Shown: positions 55,416 through 64,000 of the stretch, piece by piece
Numbering within the stretch: the first letter of the stretch is position 1
Layout: each line of letters opens with the position of its first letter
Assembly: GCF_958298935.1 (NCBI RefSeq)
Contig: NC_084934.1
Location: 6,450,501-6,514,500, forward strand
Origin: Phragmites australis
Taxonomy: Eukaryota; Streptophyta; Magnoliopsida; Poales; Poaceae
DNA: 64,000 bases
Direction of reading: 5' to 3'
Notes under the pieces: generated by a model
What the model saw: the letters and a program-made list of their open reading frames with translations, nothing else
Database searches by the model: none
What the model was told of the DNA's origin: nothing
Made by a program: the position numbers and the translations under genes

Positions 55416-56640
55416 GGTTAGTAGAAAACAAAGGACAACAAATATTATCCCTATCAACTACTAGGTTGTGGAAGGTGGAATCACACACACTCAAGCGTCT
55501 TACCACGCTCTTACAAATGTTCTTACCAACGCAGCAAGGAGGAACAACCGTGGAAGCGTGGGATGATTGCAAGAGTGAACCTGTTCGGATCAAAGGAGGT
55601 GGAGCTTGGAAGGCACAATATGGTAGCAAGGATTAGCAATAACTGTAATCAGATGAGCAAAGCTAAATAAGTGTCCAAAGTATGAATCACAGTTGCTGGT
55701 CTATCACGTGTCCCTAGTCCTAGCACAACAGCTGAAACAAAGCTAAAAAGGATGATCAGAGAAAGACACAGCAAATAGCACAATGATCTGGGTGTTCTCT
55801 ATGTGCTCCTCTTTTTTGTCTTTTAGCACTAGTAGGAATCATGAATTTTTTTTTCGTATTTTTCTGATATTTTTTTTCAGAACTAGGAGCACACAAGCAA
55901 CAACCACAGAAATTTTCAGCTCAAACGGATGCAAAATGTGGCCTATAGAAAATCAAGCACGTTCTCTGAAAAGCGTGCGGAAACTTCGCGGCTCGAATAC
56001 TCAATCTTCTGAGCCGAATTTGGGAAAAAAATTTCGGCGGAACCCGAACTATCAGGGAGCAACGGATGTAACTTTTTCTGTAGATGTCCGTGAAAAATTT
56101 TTTTGCCTGATTCCGAGTCCGTATGAGAAAGTTATGGCCGTTTTACTGAAGCCCTGTCAAGTTAGGATTTTTTTTTCAAGCAACTCTTGCAGAAATTGAC
56201 CTCTTTAAGGTATTGCAAGCAATAGGATCGCGAGATGAATAAGGATGGCAGCGGTGGCAAGGCAATTGATACAAGGCGGCTTGCGACCTATCTAGGGTTG
56301 GCGTGGCGGAAAGTAACAGAAGGCGGCTCGCGGTGGCAAATCGAGTAATATTGTGGCTTGACTTGTTGGTGGGGATGGTGGCGATGGGATAGCGGCGTGA
56401 TCAAAACAGCACGGAGCGTTGACTAAAAACCAAGAACACGACTCTAAAACCAGCAACAAGACTCGACCACGGACACAAACTCAACAACGCGTAACTGAAA
56501 ACAAAAATTGCAAAGGCACAAAGGGTTCTAGGGCAGTGGAAATTGACGGAATTTTTTTGGCTTTTTCTGGACTCTAGGTAATGAAAAATAGACTAATCTA
56601 AATGGAAAAACGAAATTACCTAACGGGCAACCTGAAAATC

Positions 56641-56650
56641 TGATACCAGT
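56641..56650 (-). promoter_or_regulatory. Primer-binding site of the chromovirus-type element
   Basis: On the minus strand, right after the 5' LTR, the sequence reads ACTGGTATCAGATTTTC. TGGTATCAGA matches the complement of the initiator methionine tRNA end. It confirms the leftward direction and the LTR border at 56651. Confidence 0.85.
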
Positions 56651-57536
56651 TGATGAGTAATGTTGGTCTGATCTTCCAATAGGTAGCGATAAGTCGGTGG
56701 GTGGAGAACTCGACGTTGATGATCCAAAGGCTTCGACTCGAACAGATCGTCTCCCTTGCAATCACTACACCACAGCTCCGATGGTTATCAACCGTGTCGC
56801 GTGGTTGACCTCGCCAAGAAGGCTCAATCCCTGCAAGCGTACCGAGAACACAAGCAAGAACATAGAAGATGCAATCTGAAATATTGCGAATTGAATTCAA
56901 GCACTCGAAGTCGGGGTTCCACAAACACTTGCGGCGGCCTAGTCGGTCCGGAACAAGAGCGAAAATCTCACAACTGTGTGTAGATCAATGTCTAAGCAAA
57001 ACCCAACCCTAATTAGGGCGACGGCTACTGTATATAAAAGACTAGGGTCGGCCAAGGACCCCTGGACGCGTCCCTAATGGACTCCAACACGATACACGGC
57101 CCAACGGCCCAAAAGATGGTGGCGCAGCACCCTGATAGATTCTGGACGTCCACTTGTTTCGACGATTCCCGTTGACTTAGAACGAATTTGGACATGGGAC
57201 CAGTCCCGTTGGAAAGCTTATCTCCTTAGCTTTCCAACCATGTATAGAATGTCGAAAACGGAGTCCGTATGCAGGCTGGTCCTGGACTCCGAAACGGACT
57301 CGAACTTGATTGGACCTCCACCTTGGCTTGGGCGCCCTTGCTGTTCTTCTCCCGTGTTCCTAAGTAACAATACATCACAATTATTCAGTAGCATCCCATC
57401 CTCATCAAAATATAAAGGAACACTAAGGAACGAGCTCACCTCATGATTTAGTTGACGTGCACGAGCTCGTGTCAATGGACCTATTGTTGGAGGAATACTC
57501 GGTGTGTGTGTATCCGAAAGAGTGATGTCCTCATCA
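56651..57536 (-). repeat. 5' LTR of the chromovirus-type element
   Basis: This 886-bp LTR has TGATGAG...CTCATCA ends. It contains the same downstream coding tail as the 3' LTR (57475-57218), which here is not attached to an integrase and is not expected to be translated. About 24 bp near 57270 present in the 3' LTR are missing. Confidence 0.9.
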
Positions 57537-57541
57537 CAGCG

Positions 57542-58415
57542 CGGAGTACCATGACCTCACTATCCCCTTAACCGCCAACACAAAGGCCTTCGCCAGTGTC
57601 GTGTCATCTCCTCCAACTGATTCAACTACTGCCTCAAAACTCATGACAAACTCATTCGGATCTGACTCTCCGTCAAACATTACCACCCTAGGCATCTTGA
57701 AGCCCGAAGGCCACGGTTGGTTCTGCAAGCCAACGGAGAGCGGTGATTCTGGATCACCCGCGCATGACCTATGTCGAAGGTCCTGCGCCTCTCTTGTTAC
57801 AACTTCTGACGGAGTCATGTGGCGAGCCGGTTCATCTATGCGCTGCAGCACGTCAATCTCTTCTTGCATTTTCTTTAGTATTCTTCTGGCTTCTTGGGCT
57901 CACTGGCGATACTGCACGGCCTTCCGACTCGCTGCCAAGCTATCCAGTGTGTGCTTTTTCTGCGCAATCTACCTCTCTAATTCTTCAGCTTCTAGCCTGG
58001 CTGCTCTTTCCTCTTCTGTCTCATCTTTGTCTTCATATTCTCCGAAGTTACCAAGGTCATCCCACTCTTCAGCAACATGTGCCTTTCTTCTTTCTTCTAC
58101 CGAAGCCTCGAAGCGGGCGTGAATATTAGCTTCTACCCTTCGCACTGCTGCTGTTGTGTCTTCCTAGATAGCCGCTTCATGGCGATCTCTGTTATCACCT
58201 AGGGGCGCCACATCTACATCATCGTGTTCTTGCTAGCTGCCGTCGGCTCCACCGGTCAAAGCGTTGCCCGGCTTCGACACCGCTAAAGGGAGTGTTTCGG
58301 CCGAAGCCCCGGTTGGAATCAGGTGCTCCGGCAATGCCGTCGATGTACTGAGTGGCTTTGTCTTCTTTTTAGGTGGCATGGCTTCGGATTGTTCGATCCC
58401 CACGGACGGCGGCAA
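57542..58415 (-). pseudogene. Gag of the Tat element, N-terminal part
   Basis: The likely start is the second Met of the frame at 58415 (MPPKKKTKPLSTSTALPEHL). The sequence continues in several frames with stops (58224, 58168, 57969, 57899) through a charged, coiled-coil-like region. It then continues from 57869 as EEIDVLQRIDEPARHMTPSE, MPRVVMFDGESDPNEFVMSF and FVLAVKGIVRSWYSAL, the start of the retrotrans_gag domain. The nested chromovirus cuts it there at 57541; the domain resumes at 49892. Confidence 0.8.
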
Positions 58416-58416
58416 C
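58394..58416 (-). promoter_or_regulatory. Likely primer-binding site of the Tat element
   Basis: On the minus strand the bases following the CAACA end of the LTR read GTTGCCGCCGTCCGTGGGGA. A GC(C/G)GCCGT..GTGGGGA sequence in this position is usual for grass Tat elements. I could not assign the tRNA with certainty. Confidence 0.55.
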
Positions 58417-59009
58417 TGTTGGAATCTAAGTCACCGAAAAACAGGGAAGTCCTTCACTTAAGAGGGAAAGTCGAAGCTTTGTAGTGCGACACATATTTGT
58501 GGGGTGGAGTAATCTTAATTCATCTGTTACCTCAGTTACAGTGCCAACCTATTTATAGCCCGTACTCAACCACTCCACGCTATAACTTACAGCATTACCC
58601 CCCTAACTACCTCATTCCTGGCATATTCGGGGGTATTTTGGTACCATCAAGTACATTTGCACATTTACTATTATACCCTAGACAGCTACACGGGCTTCGA
58701 CGCCTTCAGGGCACCTTCGACCAACCTCGACGCTGCGCCCCGAGTCACTCTTCAGTCTCCGCCTGAAGGTCCGCCAGAGACTTCGCTTGCGCTAATTCTT
58801 GGCGCCACGGGTCAACCTTTGTCCTCCGTGCGAAGGCCCGCCAGAGTCTTCGCCTACGTTGATTCTTGGTGCCGCGGGTCAACCTTTGCTCTCCGTTCGA
58901 AGGCCCGTTAGAGCCTTTGCTTGCACTTCCTGAAACACCACTACAGTGTACAGCCACCAAGGGACTTCGACTCGCCATCCGAAGGGGTACGGGAGGTCAT
59001 CCCCCAACA
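58417..59009 (-). repeat. 5' LTR of the Tat element
   Basis: It starts TGTTGGAATCTAAGTC and ends CCCCCAACA on the plus strand, 593 bp. It matches 39010-39564 with many substitutions and some indels, for example an extra segment around 58672-58696. Repeats of CCTTCGGCCTCCGTGCGAAG type (about 58760-58900) make up its right third. Confidence 0.9.
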
Positions 59010-59620
59010 CCTACCATCTCTTATTTCTTTTCCTATGTGCGCACTTAATTTGGCTGCACGGTTAAGAGTGTTCAGTGTGATAATGGCCGGGAATTTGATA
59101 ATATCACCGCCCGCACGTTCTTTCTTACCCATGGCATTGTACTCCGCATGTCGTGCCCACATACATCTCAACAGAATGGTAGAGCTGAACGCGTCATTTG
59201 CTCCACCAATAATATCATGCGCTCTCTCTTGTTCCAAGCTAGCATTCCTCCCATCTACTAGGTTGAAGCACTTCATGCAGCAACCTATCTTTTTAATCGG
59301 CATCCCACTAAAACTCTTGGTTTTTCCACTCCATTTTTTGCTCTCTATAGCACTCACCCAACCTACTCTCATCTCTGAGTATTCGGCCACAAGTGCTATC
59401 CCAACCTATCTTCCACAACCACAAATAAACTCTCGCCACGTTATTCCTTGTGTGTTTTCCTTGGTTGCACTTCCGAACACAAAGGATACTGGTGTCTTGA
59501 ACTCACGTCAAATCGGATCATCATTTCCCATCATGAAGTTTTTGATGAGTTCTCCTTCCCATTCGCTGAGTCATCTCCCTCTTCAACATCACCTAATGAA
59601 ATTTTTTTTATGTGATGATG
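59010..59620 (+). pseudogene. pol: Copia integrase, second part, broken
   Basis: Directly after the Tat insertion the Copia integrase resumes: VQCDNGREFDNI (second catalytic Asp, about 59075), then CPHTSQQNGRAERVI (catalytic Glu, about 59153-59200), NNIMRSLLFQASIPPIY and HPTKTLGFSTPF. It changes frame several times, and a TAG replaces a codon at about 59261. The C-terminal block (YPNLSSTTTNKLSPR; CVFLGCTSEHKGYW) is visible at about 59400-59490. Confidence 0.75.
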
Positions 59621-59696
59621 ACAGTGCGCCTCTCTTGCCCATTGGACCTCGCACTAGCTCTGTGGTTGCAGGTACCCCGTATGGTGCTTCGCGTAC

Positions 59697-60960
59697 TTGT
59701 GCACCGACCGCCACTGGTACCTTGCCGCGTGTCATCGACCTTCTTCTATGCGCGCACCAGACCAATCGTCTACCTACATGCCTGACACATCCTCTTCATC
59801 GTTGGCTTGTGGGCCCTTGTCGCTGGCCCCTGTGCTGGATGTGGCACAGCCACAACCCGCTCCTGTGCCGCCTCCCGCTCCACAGGCGCTCGCTACTCCA
59901 GGTACTGTTGCCTCTGCCGGTCCTATACCGCAGGTTGCTACCAACAGTACCCGTGGCTCTCTTCCTGCCAAAGCTGTCGCCATCCCTCCTATGGTCAATG
60001 ACCATGTGATGGCTACTCGGGGGAAGTACGATTTTCGTCAGCCGATTGATCGGTTGAATCTTCATGCCATGATTCTTTCTCCATTGCCCAAGACATATCA
60101 TGGTGCCTTGGCAGATCCTAGTTTGCGTGCCGCCATGACTGAAGAATTTGTGGCACTGCGGGCTAATCATACTTGGGAGCTTGTTCCACACCCGTCTAGT
60201 GTTAACATGGTTACTGGCAAGTGGATCTTCCGTCACAAGCTTCTTTCGGATGGTTCTATTGAGAGATACAAAGCTTATTGGGTCCTTTGCGGTTTCACTC
60301 AGCGTCCTGGTGTTGATTTTGATGAAACTTTCAGTCATGTGGTTAAGCCAGCTATGATCTGCACTGTCCTCACCTTGGCTCTCTTGCAAGACTGGCTGAT
60401 TCATCAACTGGACGTCAAGAATGCCTTTCTCCATGGTACTCTTTCTGAGACTATTTACTGCGTTTAGCCCTCTGGTTTTTTTATCCATCTCGGCCTGATC
60501 ATATTTGTCTCCTCAACAAGTCTATATATGGTTTGAAGCAGGCACCGCATGCTTGGTACAGTTGGTTCACCTCTCACTTGCTCTCGCTTGGATTTGTTGA
60601 AGCCAAATTGGACACATCTCTCTTTGTGTTCTGGCATGGACATGACACAGTCTATTTGTTACTATATGTTCTTGACAACTTCTTCTGAGGGATTTCTCCA
60701 CCGGACTATTGCAGCATTGCAGCGAGAGTTCTCCATGAAAGACCTTGGTCCGCTCCACGACTTCCTTGGCATCACAGTTACTCATTGTTCTGGTGGTCTT
60801 TTTCTTTCTCAACGACAATACATGCTGGACATTCTGGAACGTGTTGGGATGACAACCTGCAAGCCATGCAATACTCCAGTTGACACCAACTCCAAGCTCA
60901 ATAGTGATGGTGCTCCAGTTTGTGACCGACACATTATCGTAGTCTCACCAGTGCTCTGCA
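59697..60960 (+). pseudogene. pol: Copia reverse transcriptase (RVT_2), broken
   Basis: The frame 59697-60467 starts with a Pro-rich linker and then has DPSLRAAMTEEFVALRANHT, GKWIFRHKLLSDGSIERYKA and WLIHQLDVKNAFLHGTLSET, the first motifs of Copia RT. Stops and shifts follow at 60466. SIYGLKQAPHAWYSWFTSHL and LDTSLFVFWHGHDTVYLLLY come next. The catalytic YVDD box is replaced by YVLDNFF (about 60666-60686), so activity is lost. MKDLGPLHDFLGITV and GLFLSQRQYMLDILERVGM follow at 60735-60850 in frame 60549-60968. Confidence 0.8.
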
Positions 60961-60999
60961 GTACTTGACATTTAAACGTCCGGATATTGCATATGTTGT

Positions 61000-61451
61000 G
61001 CAGCAACTGTGTCTCTACATGCATGATCTGCGGGAACCTCACCTGGCTTCTGTGAAGCGCATTCTTCGCTATCTGCAAGGCACTCTGGATCATGGCCTCC
61101 TGCTCCTCCGAACTGTGCTTGCTTATTTGATTGTCTACTAAGATGCTAATTGGGTCGGTTGTTATGACACTCGCAAGTCTACGTCTCACTATGGAGTTTT
61201 CCTCGGTGATAACTTGATCTCTTTGTCTTCGAAGCGCTAACACACAGTTTCTTGCTCCAATGCTGAAGCCAAATATCGCGTGGTCGCTAATGGTGTTGCT
61301 GAAGCCTATTGGTTGTGCCAGCTTCTTATGGAACTTCATTGTCCACTTTGGCGTGCCACAATTGTCTACTGCGACAACGTCTCCATCGTATTCCTCTCCA
61401 TGAATCCAGTTCAGCATCAGCGCACAAAGCATGTTGAGATTGATATCCACT
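61000..61451 (+). pseudogene. pol: Copia RNase H, truncated by a CACTA insertion
   Basis: HLASVKRILRYLQGTLDHGL at 61041-61100 precedes the RNase H domain. DANWVGCYDTRKSTSHYGVF (first Asp) is at about 61144. A TAA at 61238 follows SLSSKR. Then SNAEAKYRVVANGVAEAYWL (Glu) and VYCDNVSIVFLSMNPVQHQR (Asp) lead to KHVEIDIH. There CACTACTACAAAA begins at 61452, cutting the domain just before its last His motif. Confidence 0.8.
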
Positions 61452-61774
61452 CACTACTACAAAATAAGTCATAAGTAGCGTCCTATCAGTGCCGGTTGTG
61501 CAAAAACCGCTACTGAAGATGTATCAGTGCCAGTTCTTAACCTCCTGCACACAAACAGTTATTGAGCTATTAAGAACCAGCACTAAAGCTAAGTACGGAC
61601 TCAAAATTTTGTTTGAATCCGGTTTTGGCTCACAAAATGGACTATCAATGTCGGTTTTAATCACAACCGGCACTGATAGATCGTCTGGACTCGACATTTT
61701 AGTTGAATCTAACTTTGGCTCGAGGAAACGTCCATCTCTGAATATTTTCTCGGCTCTTATCCACACAGCGCCAG

Positions 61775-61818
<44 letters not shown>

Positions 61819-61999
61819 GTTCCCCACTGCCTCCTCTCCCTCCCTCTCTCTCTCGAATTGGATCTCTCCGCCATCCTCCTCCTCCTCCTCTCTCTCTCCC
61901 CCTTATCTATTTCCTTTCCTCCATAGCCACAAGCGAACTCTTTCCTTTCTATCACTTTCCAGCTGCAGTCAACTAGGTTCGAGCTGCCGCCGTTGTCGG
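61452..61999. mobile_element. CACTA element, left end only
   Basis: It starts CACTACTACAAAATAAGTCA and has subterminal repeats of ATCAGTGCCGGTT type (61485-61500, 61523-61535, 61650-61675). It sits in the Copia RNase H; the preceding triplet ACT (61449-61451) is the predicted target duplication. At 62000 a Gypsy LTR begins, probably inserted in this CACTA. The other end is not in the window. Confidence 0.75.
61776..61814. repeat. (CT)n microsatellite
   Basis: About 19 uninterrupted CT units inside the CACTA element, followed by further CT-rich sequence to about 61920. It would be a length-variable site. Confidence 0.9.
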
Positions 62000-63357
62000 T
62001 GTATCTGGAACCAGGGGTCCCCGAATCCCGAGGCCAGGCCAGCCATCCGCCACATGGCGCCATCCCGCAGAGTCTCCCCCGCGAGGTAAGAAGAGCGAGT
62101 CCCGGGAGAAGGCGCTCGGGGCCACAGTCAGTGGTCCCCGAGTACCCCAGTTCCCCGATGATCCACAAAAACTAAGTACCGGGAAGAAGGTGCTCGGGAG
62201 GGTGTACAGCCACCCCCGAGCACCCTGGTCCCCCGACGACCAAGAGAGACAAGTTCCGGGAGAGAGTGCTCGGGGCTGTGTGCCAAAGTGCTCGGGAGAG
62301 AGTGCTCGGGGAGGTGAACAGTACCCCCGAGCACTCGGTTCCCCGAAGACAAGAAGGAGCGTTCTCGGGAGAGAGTGCTCGGGGAGGTAAACAGTGCTCC
62401 TGAGCGCTCGGTAACCCGACGACCCAGGAAGCCCCTGGCAGAGGCCCCCGAGGGGCCCACCGATGAGGTGTCAGCCAGCCAAGGGCCGGAGGCCACATTT
62501 AAAGAGCATGCGTGGCCTGTCATCTCCAATTGTTCCCGCCGCGCTCAGCGTCAGTTCCTGCCCCGTTCTGGCAGAGAGGCGTGGGGGCATTAATTGCATA
62601 GGTCCCGTCCCGTGGCATCCGACCCATCTCAGGACAACGTCGGAAAAGCCGAGGTGTTCCGTCTACCACGCTGCGGTGTCAGGGAATAAGACAGGGCGGG
62701 CATGCCGGGCCGCTCTGCGGCTGCCCGGTGGGCCCACCCCACGGTATCCATTGCCTAAGCATTTATGGCGATGGGTGACCGGGCGTGGGACGCTTTTTCC
62801 ACCCCCGGTCACTTCGCCCAGAAGAAATGATGACGCCCTTTCCATTTAAGGCGCCTTAGAGTTTGCGCCGCCCGTGCGAAGCATACCGCTGGTGGCATAT
62901 ATTCGAAGAGGCCGGCGGCACAGAGGGACGGATGAAAAAAGAGAGACAAAAGGAAAAACAAGGAGCTGAGAGAGAGAGAGGATCCAGGAGAAAACATACA
63001 AGCATAGCCAAGAACTCAGAAGGGCACAGCTGAGAGGAGACACCACGATTAAGCCGAAGAACAAGGAGCCCTAGCTCTAGGATAGAAGCCCCTCATTGTA
63101 ACCAGCAACATCCTTGAGGGACTTCCTCAGGATAGTTATAGAATCCATACAGGAGTAGGGTACTACGCTTTCGTGCGGCCCGAACCTGTCTAAATTCCGG
63201 TGCATTTACTTCTTTCTGCACTAGGTCACCCCCACCACCGGTCGTTGCATCCATTCCCATTTATTTCTCCGACGAACATACTTAGGATCATCCCCCCGGC
63301 CGAATCTCTAAAAAGGGGTCTCTCGGGATCCCTGCGACTGGAGTTAATCCTCCGACA
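62000..63357 (+). repeat. 5' LTR of the right-edge Gypsy element
   Basis: It starts TGTATCTGGAACCAGGGG and ends CCTCCGACA, 1,358 bp, immediately before the binding site. The U3-like part (62095-62420) contains repeated TGCTCGGG and CCCGAGCA blocks in both orientations. A GA-rich tract (about 62930-62990) and a pyrimidine-rich 3' part follow. The second LTR is outside the window, so the left border rests on the TG start and the loss of CACTA sequence there. Confidence 0.65.
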
Positions 63358-63358
63358 G

Positions 63359-63379
63359 CTGGCGCGCCAGGTAGGGGGG
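63359..63379 (+). promoter_or_regulatory. Primer-binding site of the right-edge Gypsy element
   Basis: CTGGCGCGCCAGGTAGGGGG follows the LTR end after one or two bases. TGGCGCGCCAGGTAGGGG-like sequences occupy this place in many grass Gypsy elements. It contains an AscI-type palindrome GGCGCGCC. I do not assign the tRNA. Confidence 0.65.
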
Positions 63380-63422
63380 AAGCATCCCTGAATTTGTTTG
63401 TTTGTTTCCTACTGTAGAAAAA

Positions 63423-64000
63423 ATGGCCGGTGGTCATCACCTCCAGCATTCCGGTTCCAGTTCCAGCGGGGAAATGCAACCCCTCGCACAGGAGGTTCCA
63501 GTCGCTGCTGCGTCCCAGCAGCAGCCGCGTTCTGCACGCACGGCGTTCCCCTCTCAAGGGGACCAGGGCACTGGGCCCAGCAGGGCCGCCGTTGCCATCA
63601 CCGGTGCACCGTCCGATCCCCAACCGGTGGCTGAAACACCCGCCGCCAGGTCCGTGTCCGGGCGGCGTCGGGCGCCGCTCCGGCGTAGGCTCGCCTTCGG
63701 CGAGGCCAGCCCACGGAGTGCGCTGCTTGCGGCGCACGCTCTCCTCAGGCATCCGCCAGTCCAGGTGGCGGGGGAAACCCTGGAGGGCCGCTGGATCCAG
63801 GAAGTTACTGCCCTGGTCAACACTGCCCGTCGCCAGGTGCTGGCCGAAAGTTCCCGGGCCACTACCCAGCGTGGCGCCGCTGGGACCGGCCCATCGTCAG
63901 GTGCCATTCGTGCTAGCCGGGGGGCCTCCAGGCGGAGCGCTGCCCCCCTGGCCGCCTTCGGAGCCCACGACCTCCGCTTGCACCTCAATAAGCGGAGGGG
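63423..64000 (+). CDS. gag: Gypsy gag N-terminus, open to the window edge
   Basis: From ATG 63423 the frame is open for 192 codons with no stop before the window ends. It begins MAGGHHLQHSGSSSSGEMQP and is rich in Ala, Ser, Arg and Gln, with an RRRAPLRRRLAFGEASP basic patch and a helix-like stretch WIQEVTALVNTARRQVLAES. Such low-complexity N-termini precede the retrotrans_gag domain in grass Gypsy elements; that domain would lie beyond 64000. Position just after the primer-binding site supports it. The opposite-strand frames here are shadows of the GC-rich sequence. Confidence 0.65.
   Translation, partial: MAGGHHLQHSGSSSSGEMQPLAQEVPVAAASQQQPRSARTAFPSQGDQGTGPSRAAVAITGAPSDPQPVAETPAARSVSGRRRAPLRRRLAFGEASPRSALLAAHALLRHPPVQVAGETLEGRWIQEVTALVNTARRQVLAESSRATTQRGAAGTGPSSGAIRASRGASRRSAAPLAAFGAHDLRLHLNKRR

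Larger units (their letters stand above)
49898..57536 (-). mobile_element. Ty3/Gypsy chromovirus-type retrotransposon, possibly CRM-like, nearly complete
   Basis: The element is 7,639 bp, reads leftward and is inserted in gag of the Tat element with a perfect 5-bp duplication CAGCG (49893-49897 and 57537-57541). LTRs are 49898-50806 (3') and 56651-57536 (5'), both TGATGAG...CTCATCA. The primer-binding site next to the 5' LTR is complementary to initiator Met tRNA. Gag-protease, RT-RNase H and integrase are almost fully preserved, and the integrase C-terminus runs about 270 bp into the 3' LTR. That overlap is typical of the CRM clade, so I call it CRM-like with caution; other chromovirus clades remain possible. 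LTRs differ by a few percent by eye. Confidence 0.85.
39010..59009 (-). mobile_element. Tat-lineage Gypsy retrotransposon (Retand/RIRE2/Grande type) with antisense ORF
   Basis: This is a 20,000-bp interval between LTRs, of which 7.6 kb is a nested second Gypsy element; the element itself is about 12.4 kb. It reads leftward: 5' LTR 58417-59009, gag, protease, RT, RNase H, extra RNase H, integrase, a tandem-repeat region, an antisense ORF, 3' LTR 39010-39564. The target duplication is CCTGC (39005-39009) / CCTAC (59010-59014). Features that define Tat are seen here: a second RNase H-like domain before integrase, an antisense ORF between pol and the 3' LTR, and tandem repeats in that region. The LTRs differ at roughly a tenth of positions by eye. 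Confidence 0.9.
36753..61451 (+). mobile_element. Copia LTR retrotransposon, split by a 20-kb Gypsy insertion
   Basis: Order: 5' LTR (to 37049), primer-binding site (37050), gag (37214-38274), protease and integrase start (38208-38942 and on to 39009), then the Tat element (39010-59009). After it come the rest of integrase (59010-59620), reverse transcriptase (about 59990-60960) and RNase H (about 61090-61451). The Copia sequence resumes directly after the 5-bp duplication (CCTGC/CCTAC). A CACTA element begins at 61452 inside RNase H, so the 3' end lies beyond the window or was lost. Many frameshifts and stops show an old, dead copy. Confidence 0.85.
62000..64000 (+). mobile_element. Gypsy retrotransposon, 5' end (runs off the window)
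   Basis: A 5' LTR (62000-63357), a primer-binding-like site (63359 onward) and the start of a gag frame (63423-64000) lie in the order expected of a rightward Gypsy element. It follows CACTA sequence, so it is one of the youngest layers at this end. Lineage is unresolved; the binding site and the GC-rich gag resemble grass Gypsy families of the Tat/RIRE2 kind, but pol is outside the window. Confidence 0.75.

Noticed and set aside
57218..57475. Integrase tail in the right LTR of the chromovirus as a separate gene
   Set aside because: It is the LTR copy of the coding tail that overlaps the 3' LTR and has no upstream integrase.
59774..60932. Minus-strand ORFs of 230 and 121 codons
   Set aside because: They are antisense to clearly recognisable Copia reverse transcriptase on the plus strand.
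61524..62168. Minus-strand ORF of 214 codons
   Set aside because: It crosses the CACTA/Gypsy border and is largely Arg-Glu repeats from the CT microsatellite.
63288..63988. Two minus-strand ORFs of 154 and 144 codons
   Set aside because: They are shadows of the GC-rich Gypsy gag frame and LTR end on the plus strand.

Overview
This is nuclear DNA from a plant, almost certainly a grass. The evidence is many CACTA elements with CACTACTACAAAA-type ends, a SINE tail of the Au type, a Tat-lineage Gypsy element with an antisense ORF, and SIRE-like and chromovirus-type retrotransposons nested in one another. I could not determine the species. I found no intact host gene, rRNA, tRNA or CRISPR array. 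The content is transposons in several layers, separated by decayed low-copy DNA.

Layout, left to right. 1-3235: 5' LTR and gag of a Copia (SIRE-like) element on the minus strand. 3240-6781: an old CACTA element with a broken Ulp1-type protease; a second CACTA (4668-5855, target duplication ACA) sits inside it and carries a fragment of a calcium-dependent protein kinase. 6782-8726: 3' half of a dead LINE. 8733-9160: a possible MITE. 9160-19212: low-copy DNA (duplication unit 1), interrupted by a large Gypsy-type LTR, a CACTA (14995-16225), a SINE fragment and an 859-bp fold-back element (18101-18959). 19213-24410: an LTR retrotransposon with gag-like but no pol sequence. 24510-25818: another CACTA. 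26614-27914: a PIF/Harbinger-like element. 27925-29910: a dead hAT transposase gene. 31140-36750: low-copy DNA (unit 2), collinear with unit 1, containing remnants of a possible membrane-protein gene and a further CACTA (35142-36209).

36753-61451 is one Copia element split in two. A 20-kb Tat-type Gypsy element (39010-59009, target duplication CCTGC/CCTAC) lies in its integrase region. A chromovirus-type, possibly CRM-like, Gypsy element (49898-57536, perfect duplication CAGCG) lies in the gag of the Tat element. A sixth CACTA starts inside the Copia RNase H at 61452. It is followed by the 5' LTR, primer-binding site and gag start of a further Gypsy element that runs off the right edge.

The insertion order can be read from the nesting: Copia first, then Tat (LTRs visibly diverged), then the chromovirus (LTRs only a few percent different by eye). 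Nearly all coding regions carry stops or frameshifts. The best-preserved is the chromovirus. I found no clear new biological system. The most informative items are the decayed tandem duplication with matching empty sites, the kinase-carrying CACTA, the fold-back element with 9-bp duplications, and a module of about 100 bp repeated seven times in three different CACTA elements.
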